Below are positions 10,179-22,321 of a DNA stretch of 64,000 nucleotides, piece after piece (the first letter of the stretch is position 1; the number at the start of each line of letters is the position of its first letter). Source of the stretch: Begonia masoniana (Eukaryota > Streptophyta > Magnoliopsida > Cucurbitales > Begoniaceae); the NCBI GenBank assembly GCA_022432975.1, contig CM039503.1, forward strand, positions 51,687,259-51,751,258, written 5' to 3'. A program made the position numbers and the translations under genes. Below the pieces are notes generated by a model, which was not told where the DNA came from, made no database searches, and saw only the letters and a program-made list of their open reading frames with translations.

Positions 10179-12589
10179 TCACGTACGATCATTATCTGGT
10201 GGATCCACCCAACGGTCTAAGAAGCGTTGAACTTCACATTCATTAGTAAATACAATCTGTTCATCTAAAGTAGCATCAATTTTATCATTTTGTGTTGTGA
10301 CATGAGATGTTGGGAAAGCAGAGTTAGCAAATGGAGGCTCAAAATCAATAGATGAAGGTAGAAAATGGTCAGCAAACGGAATAAAATGGCCTTTATAAGC
10401 AACCAAGTCCTCAACATTAATAGTAGGATGATAATCAAAATGAGGTGGGAGATCAATGACATATGCATTTGGGCCAATTCGCTTTAAAATTTTAAACGGA
10501 CCAACACTACGAGCTTGCAATTTAGAACCTGATCCGGATGAACGCCGCTCAGAGCGAATTCGAACCATAACATAATCTCCAATATTAAATTCAACATGTT
10601 GTTTGTGTGAATCAACTCGTAATTTATATGATGCATTACGAGTCTCTATTTGTTTATTGATCTCAACATGCAAATCATGAAGATATTGTGAAAAATTTTC
10701 TATCGACATAGACACACTAGCATGCAATGACACAAAGACGAGGTCTAAAGGCTTCCTTGGTTTAGAAATATGAACAACTTTAAACTGACTCGTACCTATA
10801 GATCGGTTAACAGAGTTATATGCGATCTGGGTGGTGGGGAGACGATTTATAATATTTAATCATGTGTTCAATAATTTTTCTCGCTTGAGGAGTCTCCAGT
10901 GATTTTGGGTTTGAGGGCAGAGGATTAAGGTGGATTTTCTTTCCCTGGAATATGAAAGAACAAGAGTTTGATCGACCTTGGATAGTGACATCCAAATCAA
11001 ACAACCAAAGACGACCGAGGATGACATGACTGACATCCATAAGAATGACATTGCATCAGAGTTGTTCTTTGCATTCAAAGAATTGAATGAGAACCAAACA
11101 ACGCTCTTTCACTGATATGGAGGTAGTGTCAGTCCACGAAACTTTGTAAGGTTGAGGATGAAAAACTAGTTTCAACTCAAGACGGGATATAGTAGTTATC
11201 GATACTGCATTAATACAACTACCACTGTCCACAATGATTTTGCAGTTTCTGTTATTGACTTCTATATATGTGTGAAAAATCGAATGACGACGCCAATCTT
11301 CAACGTCTTTGGGTTGGGTAAGTGTATATCTCACAATGCTAAGTCAAGGTGAATCAGAGAGAGTAGGCAGAGAAATAGGTCGGATACAACTTAAAAATTT
11401 TCGTTATCCAAATCTTCAAATTCTTCAAGGTTAGGTTCATACACTTGTTCTTCACTTGTCTCTCTAATTTTAAAGACTAGGTTTCGGCTAGGGCAATTAG
11501 AGGAAATGTGACTAAAACCCTTACAATGGAAATATTGTACACGCGAAGAACTTCGCAAATTTTTTACACTTTTTCCTTTATTTTCTCTCACTAAAGGGGT
11601 ATTAGACGGTGAAGTTTTATGAGAGACTTAGGAGTAACAGGAGTCGAGACTGGGGGAGGTCTATAGTCACCTTGTTTTCCATGCGGCATTTTCGTAATTA
11701 GCTCATTGTCTCGAACTAATGAATATGTATGATCTAGGGTGTTGATGCCTCGAAGGATAAGCTCGCGTCTTAGATTATCTCTTAAGCATTGTCGAAATCT
11801 ACTTAAAGTCATGGCCTCATCTTCATCAACTTGAGTTCTCATTCAAAAATCATCGAATTGGCTAACATATTCAGTGATTGGTCAGTTGCCCTTGGCAAGA
11901 GCATTCCATTGGTCCAACGAATTGCCTCGGTAGGATTGGGGTAAATATTTTTCTTGAAGTCGCAATTTCATTTCTTTCCAACTTTGAATAGGAGGCGCAT
12001 AACGTCTTTCAAGGAGATCTTCAACACTCTCCTAAAACAGTTGGGCAGTACCAGATAATTTTAAACTGGAAAATTGGACTCGTCGATTTTCTGGCACTCT
12101 ATACCAAGCAAAAAAATGATCCATATCTTTTACCCACTGAGTAAATATACGAGGATCTAAACTCCCATCAAAAGTAGGCGAATCTAGCTTGATATTCCTA
12201 AAGAGTTGTTCATCATGGCGATTAGGAGAATGAGAATCTCGGCAACGATGGTTTTGACCACCCTCTCGACCGTAATCTCTATCTCCACGGTTATGTCCAA
12301 GGTGTCGTTGAGTATCTTGCCGATGATGTTGACGCCTATTATTGAATACTACAGTGTCTGTATCCGAGGGATGAGGAATAGGTTCCACGTTGTTTACCCT
12401 ATTTTCTAGGTTTCTATTTGCTTCGCGAGTAATAGTCAACTCAGTCTGGATGGTAGTTAATTGTTCTTGAAACTGTTGTTGGTTGTTAAGCAATTGTACT
12501 AATTGTCGGGAAATGGTATCAAATTGGGAAGGTTCCATATATAAAGTACAAGAACTAGATAAGATTTGACGACCACTACGTAACTGCAT
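10179..12589 (-). pseudogene. gag, protease and integrase C-terminus of gypsy A
   Basis: Gag starts at 12589 (MQLRSGRQILSSSC) and has the FDGSLDPRIFTQWVKDMDHF capsid motif, then continues with stops and shifts to about 11591. The zinc knuckle near 11530 reads YFHCKGFSHISSNC, so its first Cys is Tyr. A protease-like segment follows (IVDSGSCINAVS, 11334-11056). The next recognisable part, 10733-10179, is the integrase C-terminal region (GDYVMVRIRSERR; RSVGPFKILKRIGPNAYVID), typical of chromovirus-type gypsy elements. Everything between protease and integrase C-terminus has been deleted. Confidence 0.82.
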
Positions 12590-13659
12590 ACAAGGTTACT
12601 AAATGACGGGCAATGTAGAGATCAATAAACAAATAGTGTTCGTAATGAATAATGTCTATTATGACCCAAAATTTATTTATTTTTTTTAGTTGAGATTACG
12701 TTAATTCTAACAAAGCAAACAAATATAATTGATACTTTAAAATGACAAAGTGAGTGCAAATACCACATCAGAAAATCACCACGCATTTGATTATCAGAAT
12801 GAACAATTAATTGGTGATGGTGAAATAATCGGCAAAGGTTATATCAAGGAACAGTTCAATAGGTGAATATGGAACAATCAATAGAGATTAAATCAAATGG
12901 CAGTTTAAGTCAGATGTCATAGGATGAGTCAAGTAATCAGATGTAATACGGTGACAGGCCATAACGATTGATGTGCAAGTGGACAGATTGATATGCATAT
13001 GAGCAAGGGGTATGGGTAAATCACAACACAAGAACAAAATCACAGCATACTTTAGAAATAACAATATTGAAAAATTAATAAAAGATTGGAACAAAAAACT
13101 CCATGAATTTGTTGAGTTTACTCAAAGATAGTAGATTTACTAATAGAAATTCATCAGAGCCCAAGCAGCATCCCACGAAATCCAGTAGTGAGCCAAATAC
13201 TTGTGTCTAACAACCAACACGAAATCCAGCAGCGAACCAATTATTAAATAATTCAAATGTCCACTGAAACTTGGAGAAGAAGAGAGAAGCAACGAGCACG
13301 ACAACGCGAAGAGGAGAGAGGAGTTGCAGAATAGCAACTGACGCACAAAAGCAGAGTCGCGGAACAGCAGCCGACGCACAGTGGACAACGCTGTCACAAC
13401 AAAAAATCCGTTCAAACAGAGGCGATTGGCTACAAACAACGAAATAGAGACGGCCGACTAGGGTTTGGCGGCGAACAGTGGCGGTCAGAGGTGAGACGAA
13501 CAACAACGAAGAAGTTAGTTTTGGGTTTGTTTCTCGGTTTGCTGGGTTTGTTCTGTTTGTGATTGAGAGAGAGTGGAAGACGAACACATAATAAAGAGAG
13601 CAGTTGAAGAAGGAGACAGTAGGTATTAAACCAAGATTTTATTGTTTGAGAAAACAAAA

Positions 13660-13675
13660 CCTACTCTGATACCAA
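13660..13675 (-). promoter_or_regulatory. Primer binding site of gypsy A
   Basis: The minus strand reads TTGGTATCAGAGTAGG, complementary to the initiator Met-tRNA 3' end, two bases from the LTR. Confidence 0.85.
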
Positions 13676-13677
13676 TT

Positions 13678-13972
13678 TGATGTAGGCAGCGAAGAAGAAA
13701 GCCGTTGATAGGTAAAGAAAGAGGGGAATGAGGAAAAGAGGGAGAAGTCGTAGGAGGAGGAAGGAGGAAAAGAGGAATTCTAGAGAGAAAAGTAGGGTTG
13801 GGAAATAGAAACTATTTCATTCATTCAATAATCATCATAATCTGTCTTTCCAAGTTACAATACTAGAACTTAAATAGGCAAAATTAGGGCAATATGAGAA
13901 ATTAACTTTAATTGAAATAAATAAATAAAACATATAAATAATAAAACTAAAATGTCAAAGATGTCCTCATCA
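13678..13972 (-). repeat. 5' LTR of gypsy A
   Basis: TGATG...CATCA termini, 295 bp. It is followed directly by the tcggg target duplication. Confidence 0.9.
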
Positions 13973-13993
13973 TCGGGTCTCCACTTTCTCGAA

Positions 13994-14956
13994 CTATAAT
14001 CCCAGTCCAATCGCACCTTTAAGGTACTTCAAGATTCGATAGATTGCTTGCATATGACTCTTGGAGGGTGTGTGCATGAACTGGCTCACACAACTTATCG
14101 GAAAACCAATATCGGCTCTAGTATATGACAGATAAGTCAGCTTCCCGACCAATCTTTGATATCTGTCCTTATCCACTGGTGGATCATCTTGAGTTGTTCC
14201 AAGTTTCTTTCTCGGGTCCATTGGAGTATCAACTGGTTTGCAGCCCAACATTCCGGTTTCAACAGAGCTAGAATGTATTTGCGTTGAGATACAGATATTC
14301 ATGTGGCATTTCGAGTTACTTTCATTACCAAGAAGTGTTGAAGATTTCCCCGTATCTTTGAGTTCGAACTCCTTTGCCAACTGTGCTTTAATCCATTTTA
14401 TTTCATTCTTATCATTGCCGATAAGAACAATATCATCCACATAAACCAGCAAGATAGTGATATTGGTTGCTTGCCGTTTGAGAAAGAGAGTATGATATGA
14501 GTGTGCTTGAGTGTAATTGTTTTTCAGAACTGCCTTTGTGAAGCGACCAAACCATGCTCAAAGGGACTGATTCAAACCATAAAGAGCCTTCCTTAGTCGA
14601 CAAACTTTACTGTTATCATGTGTGAATCCTCATGGCAAAGTCATGAATACTTCTTTGTTGAGATCACCATTTAAGAACGCGTTTTTGACATCGAGTTGAA
14701 AAGCGGCCAATCAAGGTTTGCACCAACTGACAATAAGACCTTGATAGTGTTTATTTTTGCCACTGGTGCAGAAGTTTCTTGGAAGCGGACACCATACATT
14801 TGGAGTATAACCTTTTGCTACAAGTTTGGTCTTGAATCTATCAATTGTCCGATCCGCCTTAAACTTCGCAGTGAACACCCACCTGCACCCTACCAACTTC
14901 TTTCCCTCGGGTTTAGCTACCACTTCCCATGTTTTGTTTTGTTCTAGGGCTAACAT
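13994..14956 (-). pseudogene. Reverse transcriptase region of copia A
   Basis: Pieces in order from 14956: NKTWEVVAKPEGKKLVGCRW with VFTAKFKADRTIDRFKTKLVAKGYT (fingers), then from 14452 MLVYVDDIVLIGND (the YVDD catalytic motif) and PVDTPMDP...YQRLVGKLTYLSYTRADI. Frameshifts and stops separate the pieces. The reading breaks at about 13978, where gypsy A was inserted. Confidence 0.88.
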
Positions 14957-14977
14957 TTCTTCTAAGAGTGCCTTCTT

Positions 14978-15642
14978 CTAGTTTGGGTTATGCCATGCAT
15001 CCTCAAATGTCCTTGGATTATCAACATTACTCAATTCAATAACAAATGCCTTCATTGGACTAGACAAATGTGAGTATCCCAGAAATTCTTTAATCGGATG
15101 CTTGGTACATAGTTGAGTGCCCTTCCTAATAGCCATTGGGATATCTAAGATGAAGTCAGATTCTTTAGGTAATATTTCAGTAACAGGACATGGGTCAAGG
15201 TCGGGTTGATCCTGACCTATCACCTTTTCAACCATTGATTGTCGAGAATAAGTCCGAGCAATGAATCAAGAATTGCCACTACTACTCATTCGTGATGAAT
15301 TAGGGTTTAGTGTTTGAGGAAAGTGTCGGTTAGGATTTTCGAGAATTGAAGATAGATTTGTAGGGACCTGAGAGACACATTCGGGTGTAGGTTTTCCTAG
15401 ATTGGGTGAAGTATTTGGAATGATCTCATTATTTTCAGGGAGTGAATATATGGCTTCAAGATTTTTGGGATTTTGTGGTGAAGATAGAGTTGTAGGTTGT
15501 GGATTTTGTGGTGAAGATGGAGTTGAAGGTTGCGGATTTTGTGGTGAAGATGAAGTTGTAGGTTGTGGATTTTATGGGCTGACAGATGGAGAATCTGGTG
15601 CATAGAGATACCAAAAAGGAGACTCAGAGAGTACGATATCAA
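14978..15642 (-). pseudogene. Linker between integrase and reverse transcriptase of copia A, with 33-bp repeats
   Basis: This is the variable spacer that follows copia integrase. A 33-bp unit (near 15475-15575) repeats about three times and encodes a short repeated motif rich in Pro, Gln or His depending on frame. The RT-proximal part contains NVDNPRTFEDAWHNPN (14978-15235), a common pre-RT motif. Confidence 0.6.
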
Positions 15643-16068
15643 CTAATTTTCCCCCAGAGGCTGATTTTTGGGAAAATACAATTGATGTTCAAAAAATGAA
15701 ACATCATGAGAAATAAAGTATCGGTTTTTACTGGGACAAAAACACCGGTACCCTTTCTGATTTGAAGAGTATCCCAAGAAGACACATTTGAAGGATCTAG
15801 GATCTAATCTACTTTTATTTGGAAGAAGATTGCGCACGTAGGACTTGCAACCAAAAACTCGTAATTCGAGAGTCGAGAAACGATGATAATTTGGAAAAGA
15901 ATTTTGGAGAGTAGAAATGAGCGTTTTGAAATGAAGTACCTTTGAAGGTTGGCTATTAAATAAAAAACATGCGGTCAAGATTGCATCTCCCCAAAAACGG
16001 TGAGGAACATTGGCGGTGAATATTAGAGACCAAGCCACTTCAAGAAGGTGACAGTTTTTTCGTTCCAA
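15643..16068 (-). pseudogene. Integrase C-terminal region of copia A
   Basis: A 141-codon frame reads MERKNCHLLEVAWSLIFTAN, VPHRFWGDAILTACFLFN and LRVFGCKSYVRNL...KCVFLGYSSNQKGYRC, the conserved copia integrase tail and GKGY-like motif. The upstream core (16069-17700) is broken by stops; a gag/zinc-knuckle remnant lies near 17100-17200. Confidence 0.85.
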
Positions 16069-17709
16069 GATACCCTTTTGCTGTGGAGATTCAACACGAG
16101 CTGTGATGTAAGAAATGTATTGAGGGCCGAATTGAAGAATTCCGTACTATTATCGGTATGAAGAATTTTTATGGAGGTTTCGAATTGATTCTTGACCATA
16201 AAATGAAATTGTTCAAAGATTTTGGGACCTCAAATTTATCTTTTAATAAGTATGTCCAACAAACCCGAGTATGAACGTCAGTAAAAGTGACAAACCATCG
16301 GTGATTAAGAGGAGTCGTACTTCAAGAGGGACCTTATAAATCACTATGAACCAGGGCAAATGGATGAGATGATTTATATTGTATAGAATGAAAAGGTAGC
16401 CTATAAAAGTTATCATTATTGAAGAATAACTTTGGAAACAATCTTTTCAAATACTAGAAACTCAGATGCCCTAAGTGACAATGAAGAAGAAAAACTTTTT
16501 GATGACTAGTAAGAGGAGTAGTAGTGGAGCCAATGTGAGCTTGAGACTTATTCGACAAACAATTGCTGATAAAGTCCAGAGAATTCTCTAGCATTCCCAA
16601 TCACTTGGTCCGATGTCTTGTCCTTAAAAATACACAAGTTGGAAGAGAAAACAACCGTGATATTGTGAGATGATGTTTACTTACAAATAGATAGTAAATT
16701 ATATGAGAAATCAAGTACATATAATACGTTTTCCAGCCGCAGAGATGGACTCAACACAACTGTTCCTGTACCAACTATATAGAACTTTGAACCATTTGCA
16801 ATTTTTACTAAACGTGACTAAGTGCAAAGAAAATAATTAGAGAGTAGATGGAGACTACCCGTCATATGGTCTGAAGCGCCTGAGTCAATGATCCATGGTT
16901 CACCGGTGAGGTTTGGCAGAAACACTAGTATTGACCATAAGGGATGAACATGGAGATAATCCAGGGGTAGCCATAGATGAACTTGCGAAAAGTTTATTGA
17001 TTTGGTCTAGCTGAATCTGAGAGAACGAACCAGAAAGAGTAGATTCGTCTTTACTAGCTAGAGTCGGATTTGCAGCACTTCCACCTCGAGTTTATCTTGG
17101 TTTCCATTCTGGGGGCTTTCCGTGTAGCTTCCAACACTTATCTTTAGTGTGATAAGGTTTCTTGCAGAAGTCACAGCAAGTAATTGGCTTATTCGTAGAA
17201 AAATGAGATGCCATGGCAGATTCGTGTGATGAAGAAGAGGGAGCTAATTCAGTCCCAAACATAACTCTTCTTCAGCATTCTTCTCGACGAACGTCAGCGA
17301 AGATTTCTTCAAGTGTAGGAATGGGTTTGGTTCCCAGAATTCGTCCCCGTACTTCATCTAACGAGGGGTGAAGACCTGCAAGAAAATCATAGATAGGTTC
17401 TTACGCAAGAAGTCTCTTGTATAATTCTGCATTCGCAATATCAATCCATGGTTGCTGTTGAAACAAATCAAGTTCTTGCCAAAGGTAAGTTAGGGAATGG
17501 AAGTAAGTGGTAATCGAATTGGATTCTTGAAGAAGTTTTCTAATCTTCGTCCGAAGAGAGAACATTTGAGATGAATCTTCAAGATCAGATTAAGCTTTTC
17601 TTACTGCTTCCCATATTTCATGAGCTGTGGAATACAGCAGATACAATTTACCAATCCGTGGGTCCGTAGAGTGAATGATCCAAGACATCACAAAGGAGTT
17701 CTGAATTTC

Positions 17710-18102
17710 TCAAGTTGCATACGTTGGATCAGTAAAGGCTGGTGCAGGAATAGAACCGTCTAGGTATCCTATCTTGTAGCGTCTGTGGATTATCATGAGG
17801 ACATACCTGGCCCAAGGAACGAAATTATGTCCATTGAGCTTGAAAATAGAGATGACAATGGAAAAATTAGGATCGGCCATAGGAGGAGTTGAAGAGAAAA
17901 CATGGGCATAAACACTAGAGATGGTCTCAGATGATTCAACACTTGGAACTCCAGACATAGTAACGAAATTATGTCCATTAAGCTTGAAAATAGAGATGAC
18001 AATGGAAAAATTAGGATCGGCCATAGGAGGAGTTGAAGAGAAAACATGGGCATAAACACTAGAGATGGTCTCAGATGATTCAACACTTGGAACTCCAGAC
18101 AT
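17710..18102 (-). pseudogene. gag N-terminus of copia A with a 48-codon internal duplication
   Basis: The frame starts MSGVPSVESSETISSVYAHV, and the same 48 residues recur in frame with period 144 bp (17821-17964 and 17965-18108). The second copy runs on into PWARYVLMIIHRRYKIGYLD, the usual copia gag pattern. The two copies are almost identical, so the duplication is younger than the LTR divergence suggests for the element. Confidence 0.85.
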
Positions 18103-18144
18103 AGTAACAGTCCACCAAAATTGCCTTTGATAGCTCTGACATCA

Positions 18145-18367
18145 TAAGGGCGTGTTTAGAAGATTTATGTATGTTCAATTTATGAAGAGAAAGATGCTAT
18201 TTATATGAATAACATCTTGTTACAGAGTGAACAACTTCACTAAAATTTAAGAAGAGAAAAATAAACTTCCTAATATTATTCTAAAATATCAGAAACAAAT
18301 GATCAGGGAAATATAACAAAAGTAACAATAACTTCTTACTCATAATATAAAAACGTTTATTCTAACA
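18145..18367 (-). repeat. 5' LTR of copia A
   Basis: It starts TGTTAGAATAA on the minus strand and ends CGCCCTTA, directly followed by the primer site. The outer edge abuts atgtt. Confidence 0.88.
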
Positions 18368-18372
18368 ATGTT

Positions 18373-20372
18373 ATATTAAACTTGCATGATGGAAACATAT
18401 GAGATCAAGTATTAAAGATATTTTAATTAGAATATTGATTCAATATCATACAGATCAGGATCTAAGGGGGCATTAAGCATAACAATTGCTGGAATATCAG
18501 CAGGACCATAAAAGGAATCCATGACTAAATAAGTTTTTTTAATGTCCCATGGGATTGAATAGAACCTATGGAGCACAATTTGGTTGATATTAACATCTTT
18601 AATTATTATGTAATGTATGTACTTCTGGTAAATTGATTTTTATTTCCATCTTTATTATTTTGTTCCTTTTTCTTAACTGTTAATTTAGTAGTCAATCTGT
18701 AGAGAACCATCTTGAGCGAAAATGAGTGTTGCTGTTGAAAAGAATGCATCCTTGAAACAATGACGAAGCCAGCTGCATGGCTTAGTTGGTGATTTGTTTT
18801 TGGATTCTTATAGATACTTACCTTGTTTACTTCAATGTCTTTATTTTTTCTCATAAGCATTGAAAATTTAAAACTTTTTGACATAAATCTTTTACTACTT
18901 TGTTTTGTTGCATGTCCCACTCATCTGTTTGAATGGTTTTAAATATCCATTTGGATTTTGTTGAGAGTGAAATAATACCGGAAGAAGTGAGGGTAGATTA
19001 GTAAAATCAAAGGGCGATGTGGCATAGTTGGTTATTGTAATGGGGAGGGTAGTTGGCGATATATTAGGAATGTAGAAAAAAAGGAGTGAGGATTGAGTAT
19101 TGTTGCATAGTGTTCTTGAGAGAGATTAACTTTAGGGTTCCGAATTTGTGGATTTCCATATTCGTGATCAGTTTTAGGATTAATTTCTGGTCTTAGCAAT
19201 GTTGCTAGACTCGTGGCTTGTTCTTTCATGTTCTTAAGGGTTCGCTGTGCAATAGATTTTTTTAGTCAAATCACTTGGTTTAACTGCTTTTTAATTATTT
19301 TTCTATTTAATATTAATTGTTTTTCTCTTTTTCTGTGTAGAAAGGCCTCTGGGATTGAGATATTACAACCTGGGGCGTCCGTACTCATTCAGGTATGGTA
19401 TTTTCCACACAAACCTCTTTATTCTCCCTTGCTTTGATTCGTAGAGAGAAAACTGCATTTTGGATTTAGAAACTCGGGGAAAAATAGAAACAATTGAAAT
19501 CTACGAGGCTAAAGTGTTTTAAAAAGCATTATTCTTAGTTTCCAAAAACAGTTCTCAAACATACCTTTTGTTCCTCGTTTATGATGCAAACACTAAAAAA
19601 AATTGATGCCGTATAAAGTTAAAATTTACCAGCAAAATTACACGAAATACAATATTTTGGCCTTTAGCTTTGTTTCCCTTCTTTGGGGATCTTTGCGTGA
19701 ACAAGACCTCGCTTTATTTTCCCTAGCATATTCATTGAAAGAAACTCTTAAAGAATATAAATTAAGGGTTAGGATGATTTTTTGAGCCTGATATAACAAT
19801 CCGTTTCATCGCTTATACAAAGAATATTTTAAATATTAAATTATTTGTAACTCATTTCATAATGTATATTCAACTAACATTAATTTCACAGGTTCACTGC
19901 AACCGATATAATTATTTAGATGGAAAATACTTAAATCGACAGTTTATACATTATTAGTTTATTAGTTAAAATTTTAGTTTATATTAAATCTTTTTTTTTT
20001 GTTCTTGTGCGTGACTATTTCTTTCATCTTTACTAGTCCCCCCTCCAGTCTTTTTAATATATCATACTTGGGAGGAGGAATCACGGATTTTATATTGGTA
20101 AGTTGGAATTAGGTGTCACTGATTCACAAAAAGAAGAGCAAAAGATTGCTTTTCTGCAAACCTTAATTCTACCTAACAAAAAATCCCCTCAACAAATGAA
20201 GCTCATAATAAACAAACCCATTTCTCTCTTTTCATGCTACTCTTCCTTGATCACCAACTTTCCTCCAAGATTACTGCCGTTTGCCATTTATAGTCCCCTC
20301 CACTTTCTTGGGAAATTCACTGAGATTTCCCCAACTAAACTAGTATTATCTTCTCACTTCAACTTAGTTGAA
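18373..20372. other. Intergenic region and LAP6-type promoter
   Basis: No gene is recognised. A short minus-strand frame near 18525-18433 (starting MDSFYGPADIPAIVMLNAPL, ending in a stop) reads like a gene's last exon, but no family or upstream exon could be identified. The 300 bp before the LAP6-type start include a pyrimidine-rich leader. The in-frame ATG at 20196 would add 59 residues absent from known LAP6 proteins. Confidence 0.4.
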
Positions 20373-21901
20373 ATGTCAAAAGTTAACGGAAATGGTATTT
20401 CTCCACATTGCTCTGCAAGACCCAGGCGCTTTCCCACACCAGGAAAGGCGACTGTTCTTGCAATTGGCAAGGCATTTCCTAGCCAACTTGTTCCTCAGGA
20501 TTGCTTGGTGGAAGGTTACATTCGGGACACAAAGTGTGTGGACGAGTCTATCAAGGAGAAGTTAGAACGGCTATGTAAGTATGACATTTAGTATATGAAA
20601 TTAAATTCAGGCGATTGTTTATAATTTTCCGGGGGGATATTCATAGAAGTTTGTTTGTAAATGTCTTTGAAATAGTGAAAAAATAAAAATGGAAACACAA
20701 TGACAATCGATGCTATCTTAATTTTTTTGTTGATTTTTTTTTCCGTGTTATCAAAGAAAGAAATATTCTTCTTACGTAGCTTTTGAAAAACAATTGGTTT
20801 CGATGTTTTTGATTGAGCACCATTGACAAAAATCTGCTTTTATAAATTTTTTTTTTTGTAGGAAATGAAAATTTTCATATTCTCAAAACAAGGTACACTA
20901 ATATTGAAGAAACTTTCTTTTTAAATTTTGCAGGCAAAACTACAACAGTGAAGACAAGATACACAGTAATGTCGAAGGAGATCTTAGACAAGTACCCTGA
21001 ACTTGTAACAGAGGGTTCCCCCACAATTCAACAGAGGCTCGAAATCGCTAACCCTGCAGTCGTCGAGATGGCCTTCGAAGCAAGCTTAGCCTGCATCAAA
21101 GAATGGGGAAGAACAGTCCAAGACATCACCCACCTCGTCTACGTCTCCTCCAGTGAAATCCGCCTGCCAGGTGGTGATCTCTACCTTGCCTCTCGCCTTG
21201 GGTTGAGGAGCGATGTCGGTAGAGTAATGCTTTACTTTCTCGGCTGCTATGGAGGCGTCACTGGCCTCAGAGTTGCTAAAGACATAGCTGAAAATAACCC
21301 CGGAAGTCGAGTTCTGTTGGCTACTTCTGAAACCACCATCCTCGGCTTTCGTCCTCCGAACAAAGCCCGCCCTTACGACCTCGTTGGAGCTGCACTTTTC
21401 GGCGATGGAGCTGCTTCTGTGATCATTGGAACCAACCCCACTGTTCAGGAAGTTCCATTCATGGAGCTCAATTTTGCTATCCAACAATTCCTACCAGATA
21501 CCCACCAAGTGATCGACGGAAGACTGTCCGAAGAAGGCATCAATTTCAAACTCGGAAGAGACCTCCCTCAGAAGATCGAAGACAACATCGAAGCATTCTG
21601 CAAAAAACTAATGGCGAAAGCGAAACACGCAGATGGGTTCAACAGCCTGTTCTGGGCGGTTCATCCAGGCGGACCCGCCATTCTCAACAGGCTTGAGAGC
21701 ACTCTCGGGTTGATGAATGGGAAGCTCGATTGCAGCAGAAGAGCTTTGATGGACTATGGAAATGTGAGTAGCAACACCATTTTTTATGTGATGGAGTACA
21801 TGAGGGAGGAGTTGAAGAGAGAAGACGGAGAAGAATGGGGGCTGGCTTTGGCTTTTGGACCGGGCATTACTTTTGAAGGGATTCTCATGCGCAGCCTTTG
21901 A
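20373..21901 (+). CDS. LAP6: Anther type III polyketide synthase (LAP6/PKSA)
   Basis: Exons 20373-20574 and 20934-21901 are joined at a T|GC codon through a GTAAGT donor, giving 389 residues, the usual size. Cys172 (in FLGCYGG), His311 (in WAVHPGGP) and Asn344 (in GNVSSNT) form the chalcone-synthase-type catalytic triad, each shifted by 8 from the numbering of classic CHS. The loop after the Cys, the NKARPYDLVGAALFGDGAA block and FGPGITFEGILMRSL match Arabidopsis LAP6 (At1g02050) better than chalcone synthase. This enzyme condenses malonyl-CoA with hydroxylated fatty acyl-CoA to tri- and tetraketide pyrones used for sporopollenin, in the tapetal ER during pollen wall formation. The intron at the Cys of the LCKTTTV motif is the conserved position of the family. 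No defects are seen. Start chosen by homology (MS...). Confidence 0.93.
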
Positions 21902-22321
21902 TCTGTTCAACTATCTTTGTCATCCATGAAAATGGACGTTTCTTAACCATTTCTATTACCAATCTTGTTTCAAAGTTGCAGCAGGAAAAATGAAAATGTA
22001 AGACTAAATTTGACTAATAATCCAAGTCTCTGTGTTTTATTGATGCTGTGTTAACCAGATTCGGTTTCGATTTCAGTTTCGGTTTGATCGAATCTTACAT
22101 TTCTCGATCGGTCGGAAAAATTAACTCAGTAGTTTTAGTTCAACTGAATCTTATAATTTTTGGTCAGGGTTCAAGCCAAATATCAAACAACCTTTTTGTC
22201 ACGCTTAACACCGCATAAGAAGGTTGATAAAATGTTGGTAAATAAAACGACGTAGTTTGGATGCCGAAGTAGATTTTTCCCCAAATTGAATGCTGCGGGA
22301 GGAAGTTTAGCAGGGTGAGAA
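21902..22321. other. LAP6 3' region and ARPC5 upstream region
   Basis: The 3' flank runs to about 22020. From 22060 to 22170 a CGGTTTCG-rich patch resembles the ends of the hAT elements but lacks termini. The ARPC5 leader follows; only 420 bp separate the two genes, so the ARPC5 promoter is compact. Confidence 0.45.

Larger units (their letters stand above)
8588..13972 (-). mobile_element. Ty3/gypsy retrotransposon with deleted pol core, inside copia A
   Basis: The 5-bp duplications tcggg (8583-8587, 13973-13977) flank LTRs that begin TGATGTAGG and end CTCATCA. The left LTR (8588-9932) is about 304 bp once the MULE inside it is discounted; the right LTR (13678-13972) is 295 bp. A primer site for initiator Met-tRNA (TTGGTATCAGAGTAGG on the minus strand) abuts the right LTR, which fixes the orientation as minus. 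The interior keeps gag, a protease-like segment and the integrase C-terminus. Reverse transcriptase, RNase H and the integrase core are missing, so it cannot move on its own. Confidence 0.92.
7860..18367 (-). mobile_element. Ty1/copia retrotransposon, degraded, with nested gypsy insertion (nest A)
   Basis: The element has 5-bp duplications atgtt at 7855-7859 and 18368-18372. LTRs (7860-8094 and 18145-18367) start TGTTAGAATAA and end CGCCYTTA on the minus strand. A degenerate initiator-Met primer site, TGATGTCAGAGC, directly follows the 5' LTR, and a purine tract (GAGGGGGAG) precedes the 3' LTR. Fragments of gag, integrase, reverse transcriptase and RNase H occur in copia order, with many stops and frameshifts. 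Without the nested gypsy element it is about 5.1 kb, normal for copia. It lies between the PPR and LAP6 genes. Confidence 0.9.

Noticed and set aside
18433..18525. Short minus-strand frame starting MDSFYGPADIPAIVMLNAPL
   Set aside because: It reads like a real last exon, but no family is recognised and no upstream exon or splice site could be tied to it, so no gene is called.
20103..20372. N-terminal extension of the LAP6-type protein from upstream in-frame ATGs
   Set aside because: Known LAP6 proteins start near residue 1 of the chosen start; the extension is hydrophobic leader translation without similarity.
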